This document shows positions 15,957 to 22,680 of a stretch of DNA of 25,094 nt, piece after piece. This stretch comes from JBAYHN01 sp041666125 (GTDB lineage Bacteria > Patescibacteriota > Gracilibacteria > UBA1369 > UM-FILTER-53-11). Numbering within the stretch: position 1 is the stretch's first letter; each line of letters opens with the position of its first letter. Location of the stretch: assembly GCA_041666125.1 (NCBI GenBank), contig JBAYHN010000011.1:1-25094 (forward strand), in the 5' to 3' direction. The notes beneath the pieces were generated by a model. That model was given only the letters and a program-made list of their open reading frames with translations, had not been told where the DNA came from and did not search any database. Position numbers and translations under genes: made by a program.

Positions 15957-16099
15957 AGATTTGGGAGTATTTTGTTTTTTGAGGCTCGACGTACAGCATC
16001 ATGTTTCATTGATTTTTAGTGTTAGCACTCTGCACGGTTTGATGTGATGTTTTACTTTGAGCGACGAACTCGCTCAAAAAACAAAATACTCCCAAATCT
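15957..16099. repeat. 143-bp element with perfect 27-bp terminal inverted repeats
   Basis: Positions 15957-15983 and 16073-16099 are exact reverse complements over 27 bases; the next base outward does not pair. The 89-base centre holds a second small hairpin near 16058-16075 (TGAGCGA paired with TCGCTCA, loop of five) and no open frame of note. The element fills almost the whole gap between two convergent genes. It could be a miniature inverted-repeat transposable element, a structured RNA, or a long-stem bidirectional terminator: the stem ends are T-rich on both strands. I see no adjacent target-site duplication. An 8-bp ATAAGATT occurs on both sides (15946 and 16119), but several bases away from the repeats and inside codons. 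Confidence 0.85.
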
Positions 16100-16116
16100 T
16101 GAGGAAGAGAGAATCA

Positions 16117-17139
16117 TTATAAGATTAACATCGCGTCGCCGAATGAGTAGAAGCGGAAGTTTTCTTTGATGGCGATTTCGTAAAGTTCATGTAAATGCTT
16201 CTTTGAATGCTTGAATTGTAGGAAGGCCTCCACGAGCATCATTAGCGAAGAATTTGGAATGTGAAAGTTTGTGATTAGCGCGTCCACTGCGCGAAATTCA
16301 AATGGCGGGAAAATAAAGATGTCGGTTGCGCCGGAAGATTTTTTGAATTTCGCTGCCGATTCCAGAGTTCTAACCGTCGTTGTTCCGGCGGCAACGAGTT
16401 TTTTGCCTTGCTGTTTTAATTCTTTAATTTCGTCTTCCGTGCTTTTTTCGATTTCATAGAATTCCTCAAATAGTTTTTTTGAGCGCAGATTTTCCTCTGT
16501 AATAGGCGCAAAAGTGCCGAGCCCGACGTGTAGATTTACAAATAAATGGGGGATTTGTTTGGCTTCCAGTTTCTTAAAAACGCGCGGCGTGAAATGAAGA
16601 GATGCGGTTGGGGCGGCCACAGATCCAGGATTTTTAGCAAATACTGTTTGATATTTTTCGCGCAAATCACTTTCGGTTAATGGAGTTTCTTTTATATATT
16701 TTGGAATTGGGGTAATCCCATATTCCAAAAGAACAGCTGTTAAATCTTCCAGCGGAAAATTTGGTTTAAAATAAAATATTTTCTCGTCCTGCTTTTCAAC
16801 TTCCAATAAGTGTTTTTCGCTAATGTGTAATTTTTGTCCCGGTAAGATTTTGCGATCGGAAAGCCCTTTAATTAAAGTGTCGCCCGGTTGTAATTCATTT
16901 ATAAGTAAGAGTAATTCCACCGTGCCGCCGGTTTCTTTTCTAACTTTTAATCTCGCGGGAATCACCTTTGTTTTATTCATAACCAAAAAAGAATTCTGCG
17001 GTAAATATTTATCCAAATTTTCAAATCTATCAAAAGTTATTTTGTCGGTTGCCGTGTCATAAATAAAAAGCTTGGACAAATCACGCGGGCTTGCCGGTTC
17101 TTTTGCAATTAATTCCTGGGGTAGGTGATAGTCATACAT
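16117..17139 (-). CDS. queA: S-adenosylmethionine:tRNA ribosyltransferase-isomerase QueA
   Basis: The 340-residue product is recognisable over its whole length. It opens MYDYHLPQELIAKEPASPRD and continues with FLVMNKTKVIPARL and GGTVELLLL. Further matches are GSVAAPTASLHFTP, HVGLGTFAPI, AGTTTVRTLES and the final ALITNFHIPNSSLMMLV. QueA transfers the ribosyl part of SAM to preQ1 in tRNA to form epoxyqueuosine at the wobble position of GUN-decoding tRNAs. The frame is also open to a TTG at 17154 (5 more residues), but the ATG at 17139 fits the family start well. None of the other queuosine genes is in the window, so preQ1 insertion must be encoded elsewhere or the precursor salvaged. Confidence 0.95.
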   Translation of the reverse strand: MYDYHLPQELIAKEPASPRDLSKLFIYDTATDKITFDRFENLDKYLPQNSFLVMNKTKVIPARLKVRKETGGTVELLLLINELQPGDTLIKGLSDRKILPGQKLHISEKHLLEVEKQDEKIFYFKPNFPLEDLTAVLLEYGITPIPKYIKETPLTESDLREKYQTVFAKNPGSVAAPTASLHFTPRVFKKLEAKQIPHLFVNLHVGLGTFAPITEENLRSKKLFEEFYEIEKSTEDEIKELKQQGKKLVAAGTTTVRTLESAAKFKKSSGATDIFIFPPFEFRAVDALITNFHIPNSSLMMLVEAFLQFKHSKKHLHELYEIAIKENFRFYSFGDAMLIL

Positions 17140-17206
17140 AAAGGGCTCTAGCAAATCTTAATATAAAAAAGTGGTAAGAAATAGCGGATTATGTAAAAAT
17201 AGATGC

Positions 17207-17671
17207 ATGAAGATAAATTATATAGCTATTCCAGCTGCGGCTCTCGCGGTTTCTTTTGGTGGGAGCTGGGTTACAACTCAGGGCATGGATTGGTATAAAT
17301 CATTAAATTTACCTGGTTTCACGCCTCCTGGCGCTTTGATTGGTGCTGTTTGGACTGTTATTTTTATACTTACGGCAATTTCCGCTCTAATTTTCTGGAA
17401 TAAGAAAGTTCATGATAAGAATAGAAAATTGATTATCGCTTTATTTGTGGCAAATGCGGCGCTTAATTTACTTTGGAGTGTGCTGTTTTTTGGGTTTCAT
17501 TTAATAGGACTTTCAATCATTGAAATGTTTGCGCTAAATTTGACGACCTTTGGGCTCATAATGTTCCTTTGGCAAAATTATTTGGCGTCTTCTTTGCTGC
17601 TTTTCCCTTATCTTGCCTGGGTTACATTTGCGACTTATTTGGCTTATTCGGTTTATGCACTGCAGGTTTAG
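17207..17671 (+). CDS. tspO: TspO/MBR-family membrane protein
   Basis: The 154-residue product has five hydrophobic helices and the conserved TspO features. These are an early W-Y-x-x-L-x-x-P-x-F-x-P-P segment after helix 1, VWTVIF, the NLLWSVLFFG motif near the middle, and PYLAWVTFATYLAYSVY near the end. TspO proteins bind tetrapyrroles and, in animals, cholesterol; in bacteria they are linked to stress and porphyrin handling. The frame extends upstream to 17171, but the 12 extra residues are polar and lie before the natural MKINYIAIPA start, so I chose the ATG at 17207. The gene is divergent from queA and convergent with purM. Confidence 0.9.
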   Translation: MKINYIAIPAAALAVSFGGSWVTTQGMDWYKSLNLPGFTPPGALIGAVWTVIFILTAISALIFWNKKVHDKNRKLIIALFVANAALNLLWSVLFFGFHLIGLSIIEMFALNLTTFGLIMFLWQNYLASSLLLFPYLAWVTFATYLAYSVYALQV

Positions 17672-17715
17672 TGCAAGCCTAAAAAGCCCTGTTCCAATCT
17701 TGCGGCTCCATAGTT

Positions 17716-18798
17716 TTAAAGTGCGATCTTTGTGTCTTTTGTGATTTCACCACATACCTGAGCTTCTATCCCGTGCTGCGCTGCGATTTTTATCGCTTTT
17801 TGTTCTTCTCCGGGCGCCACAATTACAAGCATTCCGTTGCCCATATTCCAAGTTTTATATGCTTCTTCACGCGGGACTTTTCCTTTTTCGATGGCATGTT
17901 TCATCAATTCGCAAGGTTCAAAAAGATTGTTTAATTTTGCACCAAGTTCTGCGCGGCGTAGAATTCGGCCAAGTTTGCCTGGTATGCCTCCGCCTGTGAT
18001 ATGGGAAGCCCCGTGGACTTCGCATTTCTTTTCACCGGCAAATCCACCAAACATGTCGCAAACTGCGGCGCAGTAAATTTTTGAGGGAGCAAGCGCTAGT
18101 TCGCCCATCGGCTTTCCATTTAATTTTTCGCTGTGCCAGTTTTCGCCATAATTGTCCTTCATTATTTTTCTAAAAAGTGAAAGGCCGTTGGAGCGGAATC
18201 CATTTTCGCGAAGTGCAATTACTTTGTCTCCAACTTTTATTTCTTTGCCTGTAAAAAGGCGATCTTTTGCAGCGAACCAAATTGCTGCAGATCCCCAGTT
18301 GTAATTAAAAGCTCCGTATCCGCTGATTCTTGCTCCAAGTTCTGCAATTTCACCGTTTATTACAGCAACTCTGGCCGCCTTTGCCGCTTCCACATAACCT
18401 TTTGCCAATTGCTTCATTAAATCTATATGTGAATTTTTGTCGGTGCCCAGGCTGTTTACATCAAATATTGAACCGATCAAAACCGGCTCTCCGCCATAAA
18501 CCACTGCGTCGTCGCAAACCATTGCGAAAAGATCAAAAGCCACGGTTTCGTGATGGCCAACTCTTTCTGCTATTTCCACTTTTGTGCCAACTCCGTCAAA
18601 ACCCATGCTCATTACAGTTCCGGCAGGTAGTTTGCCAACTTCTATTGCGCGAACGCCGGAAAAATCTTCTGTCGGGCAAATTACTTCGCCAATCAGTCCC
18701 TTGCGGTTTTCCCAAGTCAAACGCGCGGCATTGTACATGATTTTTGAGGCATCATCGCCAAGTTCTATGTTAACTCCGGAATCTGCATAGGTTGTCAT
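17716..18798 (-). CDS. purM: Phosphoribosylformylglycinamidine cyclo-ligase (AIR synthetase)
   Basis: The 360-residue product begins TYADSGVNIELGDDA. It carries the PurM landmarks: MGFDGVGTKVEIA for ATP and metal binding, MVCDDAVVYGGEPV, the GLSLFRKI region, ASHITGGGIPGKLGRIL, and MGNGMLVIVAP near the end. The length is normal. The enzyme closes FGAM to AIR in the fifth step of purine synthesis. No other purine synthesis gene is in the window. The start lies 17 bp after the stop of the M49-like protease gene with no terminator between, so the two are probably co-transcribed, although no functional link is known. Confidence 0.93.
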   Translation of the reverse strand: MTTYADSGVNIELGDDASKIMYNAARLTWENRKGLIGEVICPTEDFSGVRAIEVGKLPAGTVMSMGFDGVGTKVEIAERVGHHETVAFDLFAMVCDDAVVYGGEPVLIGSIFDVNSLGTDKNSHIDLMKQLAKGYVEAAKAARVAVINGEIAELGARISGYGAFNYNWGSAAIWFAAKDRLFTGKEIKVGDKVIALRENGFRSNGLSLFRKIMKDNYGENWHSEKLNGKPMGELALAPSKIYCAAVCDMFGGFAGEKKCEVHGASHITGGGIPGKLGRILRRAELGAKLNNLFEPCELMKHAIEKGKVPREEAYKTWNMGNGMLVIVAPGEEQKAIKIAAQHGIEAQVCGEITKDTKIAL

Positions 18799-18815
18799 AT
18801 TGTTGTGGCTCTATT

Positions 18816-20750
18816 CTACGGCCTATCTACGAATTTCTCAACAGCCTTGGAGAAATCTGTGTCCACAATATTTTTTGCTGTAAATGCATCAATTGCCGAT
18901 TGATCTTCGCTTGAATATATTTGTTGAAGTTCCAGCCATTGATCTTTTACAGCGTTTGCAAATCCCAAAAGCTTTTCACGAGATAAATCTAAAATCCATT
19001 TCTCGTTTTCTCCGCCTACGTCTCCACCCATTATTAATCCTTGGTCCTGAGCTGTCTTTATAAAGAATTTATCTGCGCCATAATATGGTTTTTGTGAGCC
19101 TTCTTCGCGGCGCTGTGCATAGCGGAAAAATTGGCAAAGGAACGCGGTAAATGTGCTGCGAAGGTGTTCGTCTGTTAATTCTTCAGAATTTTTTGATGAT
19201 TGAAGTGCAAATGTGGCTGCAGTTGCTTTCCATTCTTCTATTGCGTTGACCATTGAACGATTCTCTTTGAATGGATCTCTGTTACCTATGTTGTGGCCCA
19301 TTTCGTGTACAGCTACCTCCGTTAGAGCATCATCTGTGGACATTTCTTTTAAAAGGTCATCTATATCTGTGGCCCATTCGTTTACTTTTAAAGGGTCATC
19401 TATTTCTTGTCCAAAGAATTCTCGAACAAGAGGTTTTGACTCTTCAAGTCTTTGTGCAACAGTTCCCGGATCTATAAAAGCGTTAATCCCGTCATGGTTG
19501 CGCACAGATTTCTCATTTGGAATATTGTGCCCGGCGATTTTGAAAACAATTTCAAGACCTGAACGAATCACATAGTGTGCAATTCTGGCATCAACTCTTT
19601 TTACAAGATCCAAATCATGCGTTGATTTTTCATTACCAGCCAGTAATGCCGGGAATCTTTCCAGAATTTCTCTCTTGCTTTCAAGTATTGCCGCATTTGC
19701 CGGATGGTCTGGCAAAAAATATCTCATTGATTGTTCTGGAATTACGCCTGTCTCGTTAACTCCATATCCATCTTCCATTGGATGTACGGATCTCAAATCT
19801 CCGTCTTGATGGACAAATGCTTTATCGACAGAAAGCCATACTTCTGGAAGTTTAGATTTATCGGCTTCTGCGTATGCTTCTCTTAGGCGAATATAGAAAG
19901 ACATTTTTGTATATAACATATCAGCCGATGTGCCTGTTTCTGGATCGCGGTTTGTGGTTTGGCAACGATGGTACATTGTATACAATTCCGCATTTAGTTC
20001 TTCCAGCGCTTTGTCTATTTCTCCATATTGTTTTGGCCAGATTTCTTTGTATGGTTTCTCGGCATATGTTTTTTCACCATCACCTTCATCGGATTCTTCA
20101 ACAACGTGCCACTTACTTGTAAAACCGCGCTGTATTCTTTCGGCTGGATCTGTAATTGCATGATTTCTGCTTTCCCACTCAATGTAAATATCATCCGTTG
20201 CATTTGCCATTGCAATGCCGGCTTTTAGTTCCAATTGTTCCAATTTGCTAAAACCTCGGCTTTCTTTTGTTTCGCTTCCGGAGTCTTCTTCATTTAGCAT
20301 ATTTGCGATTAACATGCGTGAAATTCTTTGGTGAACAAGTGAAAGATTTATAAAGAGTGGCCTTTGGCCGGGAGTTTTAGGCACTTTGCCAAAATTCACA
20401 GTTGTAATTACCATTCTTGCTGCTTCTTGCTGGTCTGGTGGTAATTGAGATACGACATTTCTTAGCATGTATGCTTGCGCTGCTTCATCCGCAACCATAA
20501 AAACACCTTCTTTATTTGCAGTTTCCATTTGTTCGGCAAATTCTGAGATGACAGGATCGGCTAAAAGTTCTTCAATGGTTGGCGCAGTAAGGGTGGCAAG
20601 GTTGGCTTCGCGAGCCTGTGCTGCCTGAAGTGTGTTTACTGCCTGGCCATCAGGTTGAACTGGCAGTTGATCTGCAGCTGGCTGCAACAATTCGCCGCCA
20701 TCCGGTAATCCTTCGCCTGTTGGTGGTACTGGTGGTTCTTGATCGCTCAT
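18816..20750 (-). CDS. Divergent zinc metalloprotease related to dipeptidyl peptidase III (family M49-like)
   Basis: The 644-residue protein has no signal peptide, so it is likely cytoplasmic. It has a Pro/Gln-rich, probably disordered N-terminus (1-60). His482-Glu-Met-Gly-His486 is a zinc-binding HExxH, and Glu505 (in AIEEWKATAATF) lies 18 residues later. That is the HExxH-x18-E spacing of gluzincins such as M1 peptidases. The surroundings nevertheless resemble dipeptidyl peptidase III: AGHNIPNEKSVRNHDG at 406-421 matches its AGINIPNxxxxRxxxG, EVAVHEMGH matches xVxLHELLGH, IEEWKA matches YEECRAE, and ILDLSREKL matches RLDRSKI. M49 enzymes normally have HExxGH and about 50 residues before the second glutamate, so this would be a shortened variant. 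The predicted role is peptide cleavage. It is the first gene of a unit with purM. Confidence 0.75.
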   Translation of the reverse strand: MSDQEPPVPPTGEGLPDGGELLQPAADQLPVQPDGQAVNTLQAAQAREANLATLTAPTIEELLADPVISEFAEQMETANKEGVFMVADEAAQAYMLRNVVSQLPPDQQEAARMVITTVNFGKVPKTPGQRPLFINLSLVHQRISRMLIANMLNEEDSGSETKESRGFSKLEQLELKAGIAMANATDDIYIEWESRNHAITDPAERIQRGFTSKWHVVEESDEGDGEKTYAEKPYKEIWPKQYGEIDKALEELNAELYTMYHRCQTTNRDPETGTSADMLYTKMSFYIRLREAYAEADKSKLPEVWLSVDKAFVHQDGDLRSVHPMEDGYGVNETGVIPEQSMRYFLPDHPANAAILESKREILERFPALLAGNEKSTHDLDLVKRVDARIAHYVIRSGLEIVFKIAGHNIPNEKSVRNHDGINAFIDPGTVAQRLEESKPLVREFFGQEIDDPLKVNEWATDIDDLLKEMSTDDALTEVAVHEMGHNIGNRDPFKENRSMVNAIEEWKATAATFALQSSKNSEELTDEHLRSTFTAFLCQFFRYAQRREEGSQKPYYGADKFFIKTAQDQGLIMGGDVGGENEKWILDLSREKLLGFANAVKDQWLELQQIYSSEDQSAIDAFTAKNIVDTDFSKAVEKFVDRP

Positions 20751-20777
20751 AAAATTTTGTTATTGTTAAAAGACTTC

Positions 20778-20806
20778 TTTATATCAATCTGTGAAAATGT
20801 GGTCAA
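20778..20806 (-). promoter_or_regulatory. Sigma-70-type promoter of the M49-like protease (and purM)
   Basis: On the minus strand TTGACC (plus 20801-20806) and TATAAA (plus 20778-20783) are 17 bases apart. The leader to the ATG at 20750 would be about 20 bases and has no Shine-Dalgarno sequence. Confidence 0.7.
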
Positions 20807-20879
20807 AGAATATTGTTTGACAAGATTGTGAGTTCTTTGCCACCACCGCTTGTGGATGGCACCAGGCCGTGCGCGCTTC

Positions 20880-20913
20880 GCACGGCACTCGCCTGAGCTC
20901 GCCCTTAGGCTTG
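20880..20913 (+). repeat. Copy 2 of the shared GC-rich motif, with internal hairpin
   Basis: The outer parts (GCACGGCACTC and CCCTTAGGCTTG) are identical to the element at 2636-2659. Here 11 bases between them complete a hairpin at 20891-20910. The sequence lies at the start of the plus-strand unit that leads to the gene at 21063. A weaker partial match (TTAGGCTTGC on the minus strand) occurs near 17672-17681. Confidence 0.6.
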
Positions 20914-21062
20914 ACGCAAAATCATGTTAAAATTGGCTTGTTATGGCATTTAGCAGCTCAAAAAGGTCTTGGTTGGCCTGTAGCGGTGATCAGCGCAGAG
21001 AATGCAAAGCGCATGCGGTTTTTAACAGGCTTTATAATTTTCCAACTGCGCTTGAAGGTTAT

Positions 21063-21623
21063 ATGAGCCGCATGAAAGCGGATCTTTTGCAGAAAATAAA
21101 AGAAATAGAGAATCGCAGTGGTGAAAAATTAAAAGACGAGGAAGCCAAATTGCTTTACGTGAAAAAAGAGATAGATAAACTTCGAGCAGAATTTATTTCT
21201 TTGGAAGAGCTTGAGAAGATTTTTCCCGACATTGAAAAGTTCGCGGTGTTTGGCGATTTGTCCGGCATGAGTGGCTCGCACGTTAAGCAATTTGTTAAAG
21301 ATAGAAAGCTTTCAAAGATTTTAAGGGCAAGGAAAAATTTTAGTTGGTCCGGAGGAAGTTCCAGTTTGCCTCGTGGCAAAGTAGAGGCTTCGATTGGGAT
21401 TTCTGATTCTCTTTTGGATGAATTAATGAGTATTTTGGGTGCGGGTGATGTGCTTGAATCTTGGCTTACAGCCGGTGATGCAATTTGGAAGAAAGGTATA
21501 GACGGCGAAATAGAAAAAAGAGTTCGCGAAAGAGATTCCTTGAAAATAAAAAATCCGAAAGACCCAAAAATACAGATTCTTCAGTGGGAAATAGATCGAC
21601 TGGAAAGTGACTGGAAATTGTAG
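21063..21623 (+). CDS. Small charged helical protein, unknown function
   Basis: I do not recognise this 186-residue protein. It is cytoplasmic, rich in Lys and Glu, with a probable coiled coil at about 5-50 and another helical segment at the C-terminus (EIEKRVRERD to the end). The middle has a Ser/Gly-rich stretch (SWSGGSSSLPRGK) flanked by two short helices. The frame is open back to 20943, but the extra 40 residues are rich in Cys, Trp and Arg and come from the structured spacer. I therefore place the start at the ATG at 21063, which follows GAAGG, one of the few Shine-Dalgarno-like sites in this window. An ATG at 21075 is the next option. The gene converges on mltG. Confidence 0.7.
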   Translation: MSRMKADLLQKIKEIENRSGEKLKDEEAKLLYVKKEIDKLRAEFISLEELEKIFPDIEKFAVFGDLSGMSGSHVKQFVKDRKLSKILRARKNFSWSGGSSSLPRGKVEASIGISDSLLDELMSILGAGDVLESWLTAGDAIWKKGIDGEIEKRVRERDSLKIKNPKDPKIQILQWEIDRLESDWKL

Positions 21624-21651
21624 AAACCGCAAAGTTGAGAGAAGGCTGTTT

Positions 21652-22635
21652 TTATAGGAACCTCTGCTTGTTCTTTTCGTGTTCCTCGTTTGTTTTTGAA
21701 TACACGGCTTTGCCGTCGCTGCGCGTTAAATAAAACCAATATTCAGAATCTTCCTGGTTTAAACTTGCTCTAATCGCTTTAATCCCAGGATTGCAGATTG
21801 GCGTTATTGGAAGTCCTTGCCTTGTGTAAGTGCTATATGGCGAGTCGTTTTGTAAGTCCTCATAAGAAAGTGTGCGGTCGTCTTTGCCGTAAAGCAGTGT
21901 TGAATCGGCTTGCAGAGGCCATTTTTGATCCAGTCTTTTCCATAAAATTCCGGAAACTATCGGATAATCTTCCGAAATTTTAACTTCTTTTTCTAGGATT
22001 GAAGCCATATTTATTATATCGGCCATTGTGCGGTTTTGCCCTTGCTGCTGCGCGAGTTCCGGAGCCACTTTTCTTTGGAAATTCTCCAGCATGGCTTCGC
22101 CAAGGTCACTCGGATTAAAATTCGCAGAAAAAACAAAGTATGTGTCCGGGAATAGGTAGCCTTCGAGCTTGTTATCTTTTATGAATGAAAATTTGGATGC
22201 ATCGTATGTGCTGGCCCATTTTTTAAAATCGCCAGACTTTATTAATCCAAGCGACGTTAATTTTTTGTCTATTTCGAAAATTGTAAAACCTTCCGGAATT
22301 GTAACCGAAATTTTCCCATTCGCCGGATTTGCCAGTGCAAAGGCCACTCCGGCAGGTGCAAGTTCTGGATCAATTTTAAATCGGCCGGCTTTTATGTCTT
22401 TATCCAAGCCTGTCATCCTACTATATATTTTAAAAACCGTTTCGTTGCGAATTAAGTTTTTTTCTTTTAAATCAGTCAATATTTGAGTAAAGTTTTCGCC
22501 TGGTGCAATTTCCACAAATACCGGTTCGGCACTTTGGGCTTCATCTCTTACCAAGGTGAAGAGTTGCCAATAAAAATACCCAAATCCCACAATTAGCAGA
22601 GCCAGAACCGCTCCTGTTATTTTTAATATCTTCAT
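21652..22635 (-). CDS. mltG: Endolytic murein transglycosylase MltG (YceG)
   Basis: The 327-residue product has one N-terminal membrane helix (about 5-25), a LysM-like region near 40-75 and the YceG catalytic domain. Signature pieces are IPEGFTIFEIDKKL, LEGYLFPDTYFV, and MASILEKEVK, where Glu215 is the likely catalytic residue. LQADSTLLYG and SPYSTYTRQGLPITPICNPG follow. MltG cuts nascent glycan strands at the membrane and sets their length. The gene is divergent from the PBP1C-like synthase gene, with the two promoters in a 45-bp gap. This pairing makes sense because one enzyme elongates glycan strands and the other releases them. Confidence 0.94.
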   Translation of the reverse strand: MKILKITGAVLALLIVGFGYFYWQLFTLVRDEAQSAEPVFVEIAPGENFTQILTDLKEKNLIRNETVFKIYSRMTGLDKDIKAGRFKIDPELAPAGVAFALANPANGKISVTIPEGFTIFEIDKKLTSLGLIKSGDFKKWASTYDASKFSFIKDNKLEGYLFPDTYFVFSANFNPSDLGEAMLENFQRKVAPELAQQQGQNRTMADIINMASILEKEVKISEDYPIVSGILWKRLDQKWPLQADSTLLYGKDDRTLSYEDLQNDSPYSTYTRQGLPITPICNPGIKAIRASLNQEDSEYWFYLTRSDGKAVYSKTNEEHEKNKQRFL

Positions 22636-22643
22636 GTGATCTA

Positions 22644-22671
22644 ATTATACATTACTACTTTTCTGTATAAT
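22644..22671. promoter_or_regulatory. Divergent -10 boxes for mltG and the PBP gene
   Basis: A minus-strand TATAAT (plus 22644-22649) faces a plus-strand TATAAT (22666-22671). Both are perfect -10 boxes; -35 boxes are weak. The plus-strand box ends 9 bp before the ATG at 22681 and the minus-strand box lies 8 bp before the mltG ATG, so both mRNAs would have little or no leader. Confidence 0.5.
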
Positions 22672-22680
22672 AAAGCCAAG

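Larger units (their letters stand above)
20751..21062. other. 312-bp spacer with tandem hairpins and an imperfect palindrome
   Basis: This gap holds the protease promoter on the left, then three hairpins in a row: 20839-20860 (one bulged base), 20867-20885 (perfect 7-bp stem) and 20891-20910 (7-bp stem with a G-T wobble). The first two share the loop CGCTT. An imperfect palindrome (GCGGTGATCAGCGC, 20983-20996) could be a protein site. A TATAAT occurs at about 21033, shortly before the next gene, without a good -35 box. A frame is open from 20943 into the next gene, but its first 40 residues do not look like protein. No tRNA shape is seen. Confidence 0.55.

Noticed and set aside
16021..16040. 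TTAGCACTC, the left half of a CIRCE heat-shock operator
   Set aside because: The second half (GAGTGCTAA) is absent at the required 9-base distance, and there is no heat-shock gene nearby.
15946..16126. 8-bp direct repeat (ATAAGATT) as a target-site duplication of the inverted-repeat element
   Set aside because: The copies are 3 bp and 19 bp away from the repeat ends and both fall in coding ends, so chance is the simpler explanation.
20943..21062. N-terminal 40-residue extension of the helical protein at 21063
   Set aside because: The extension is rich in Cys, Trp and Arg, derives from a structured spacer, and the ATG at 21063 has a better ribosome-binding context.
20914..21062. Possible tRNA or small stable RNA
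   Set aside because: No T-loop, acceptor pairing or known RNA core could be found by eye.
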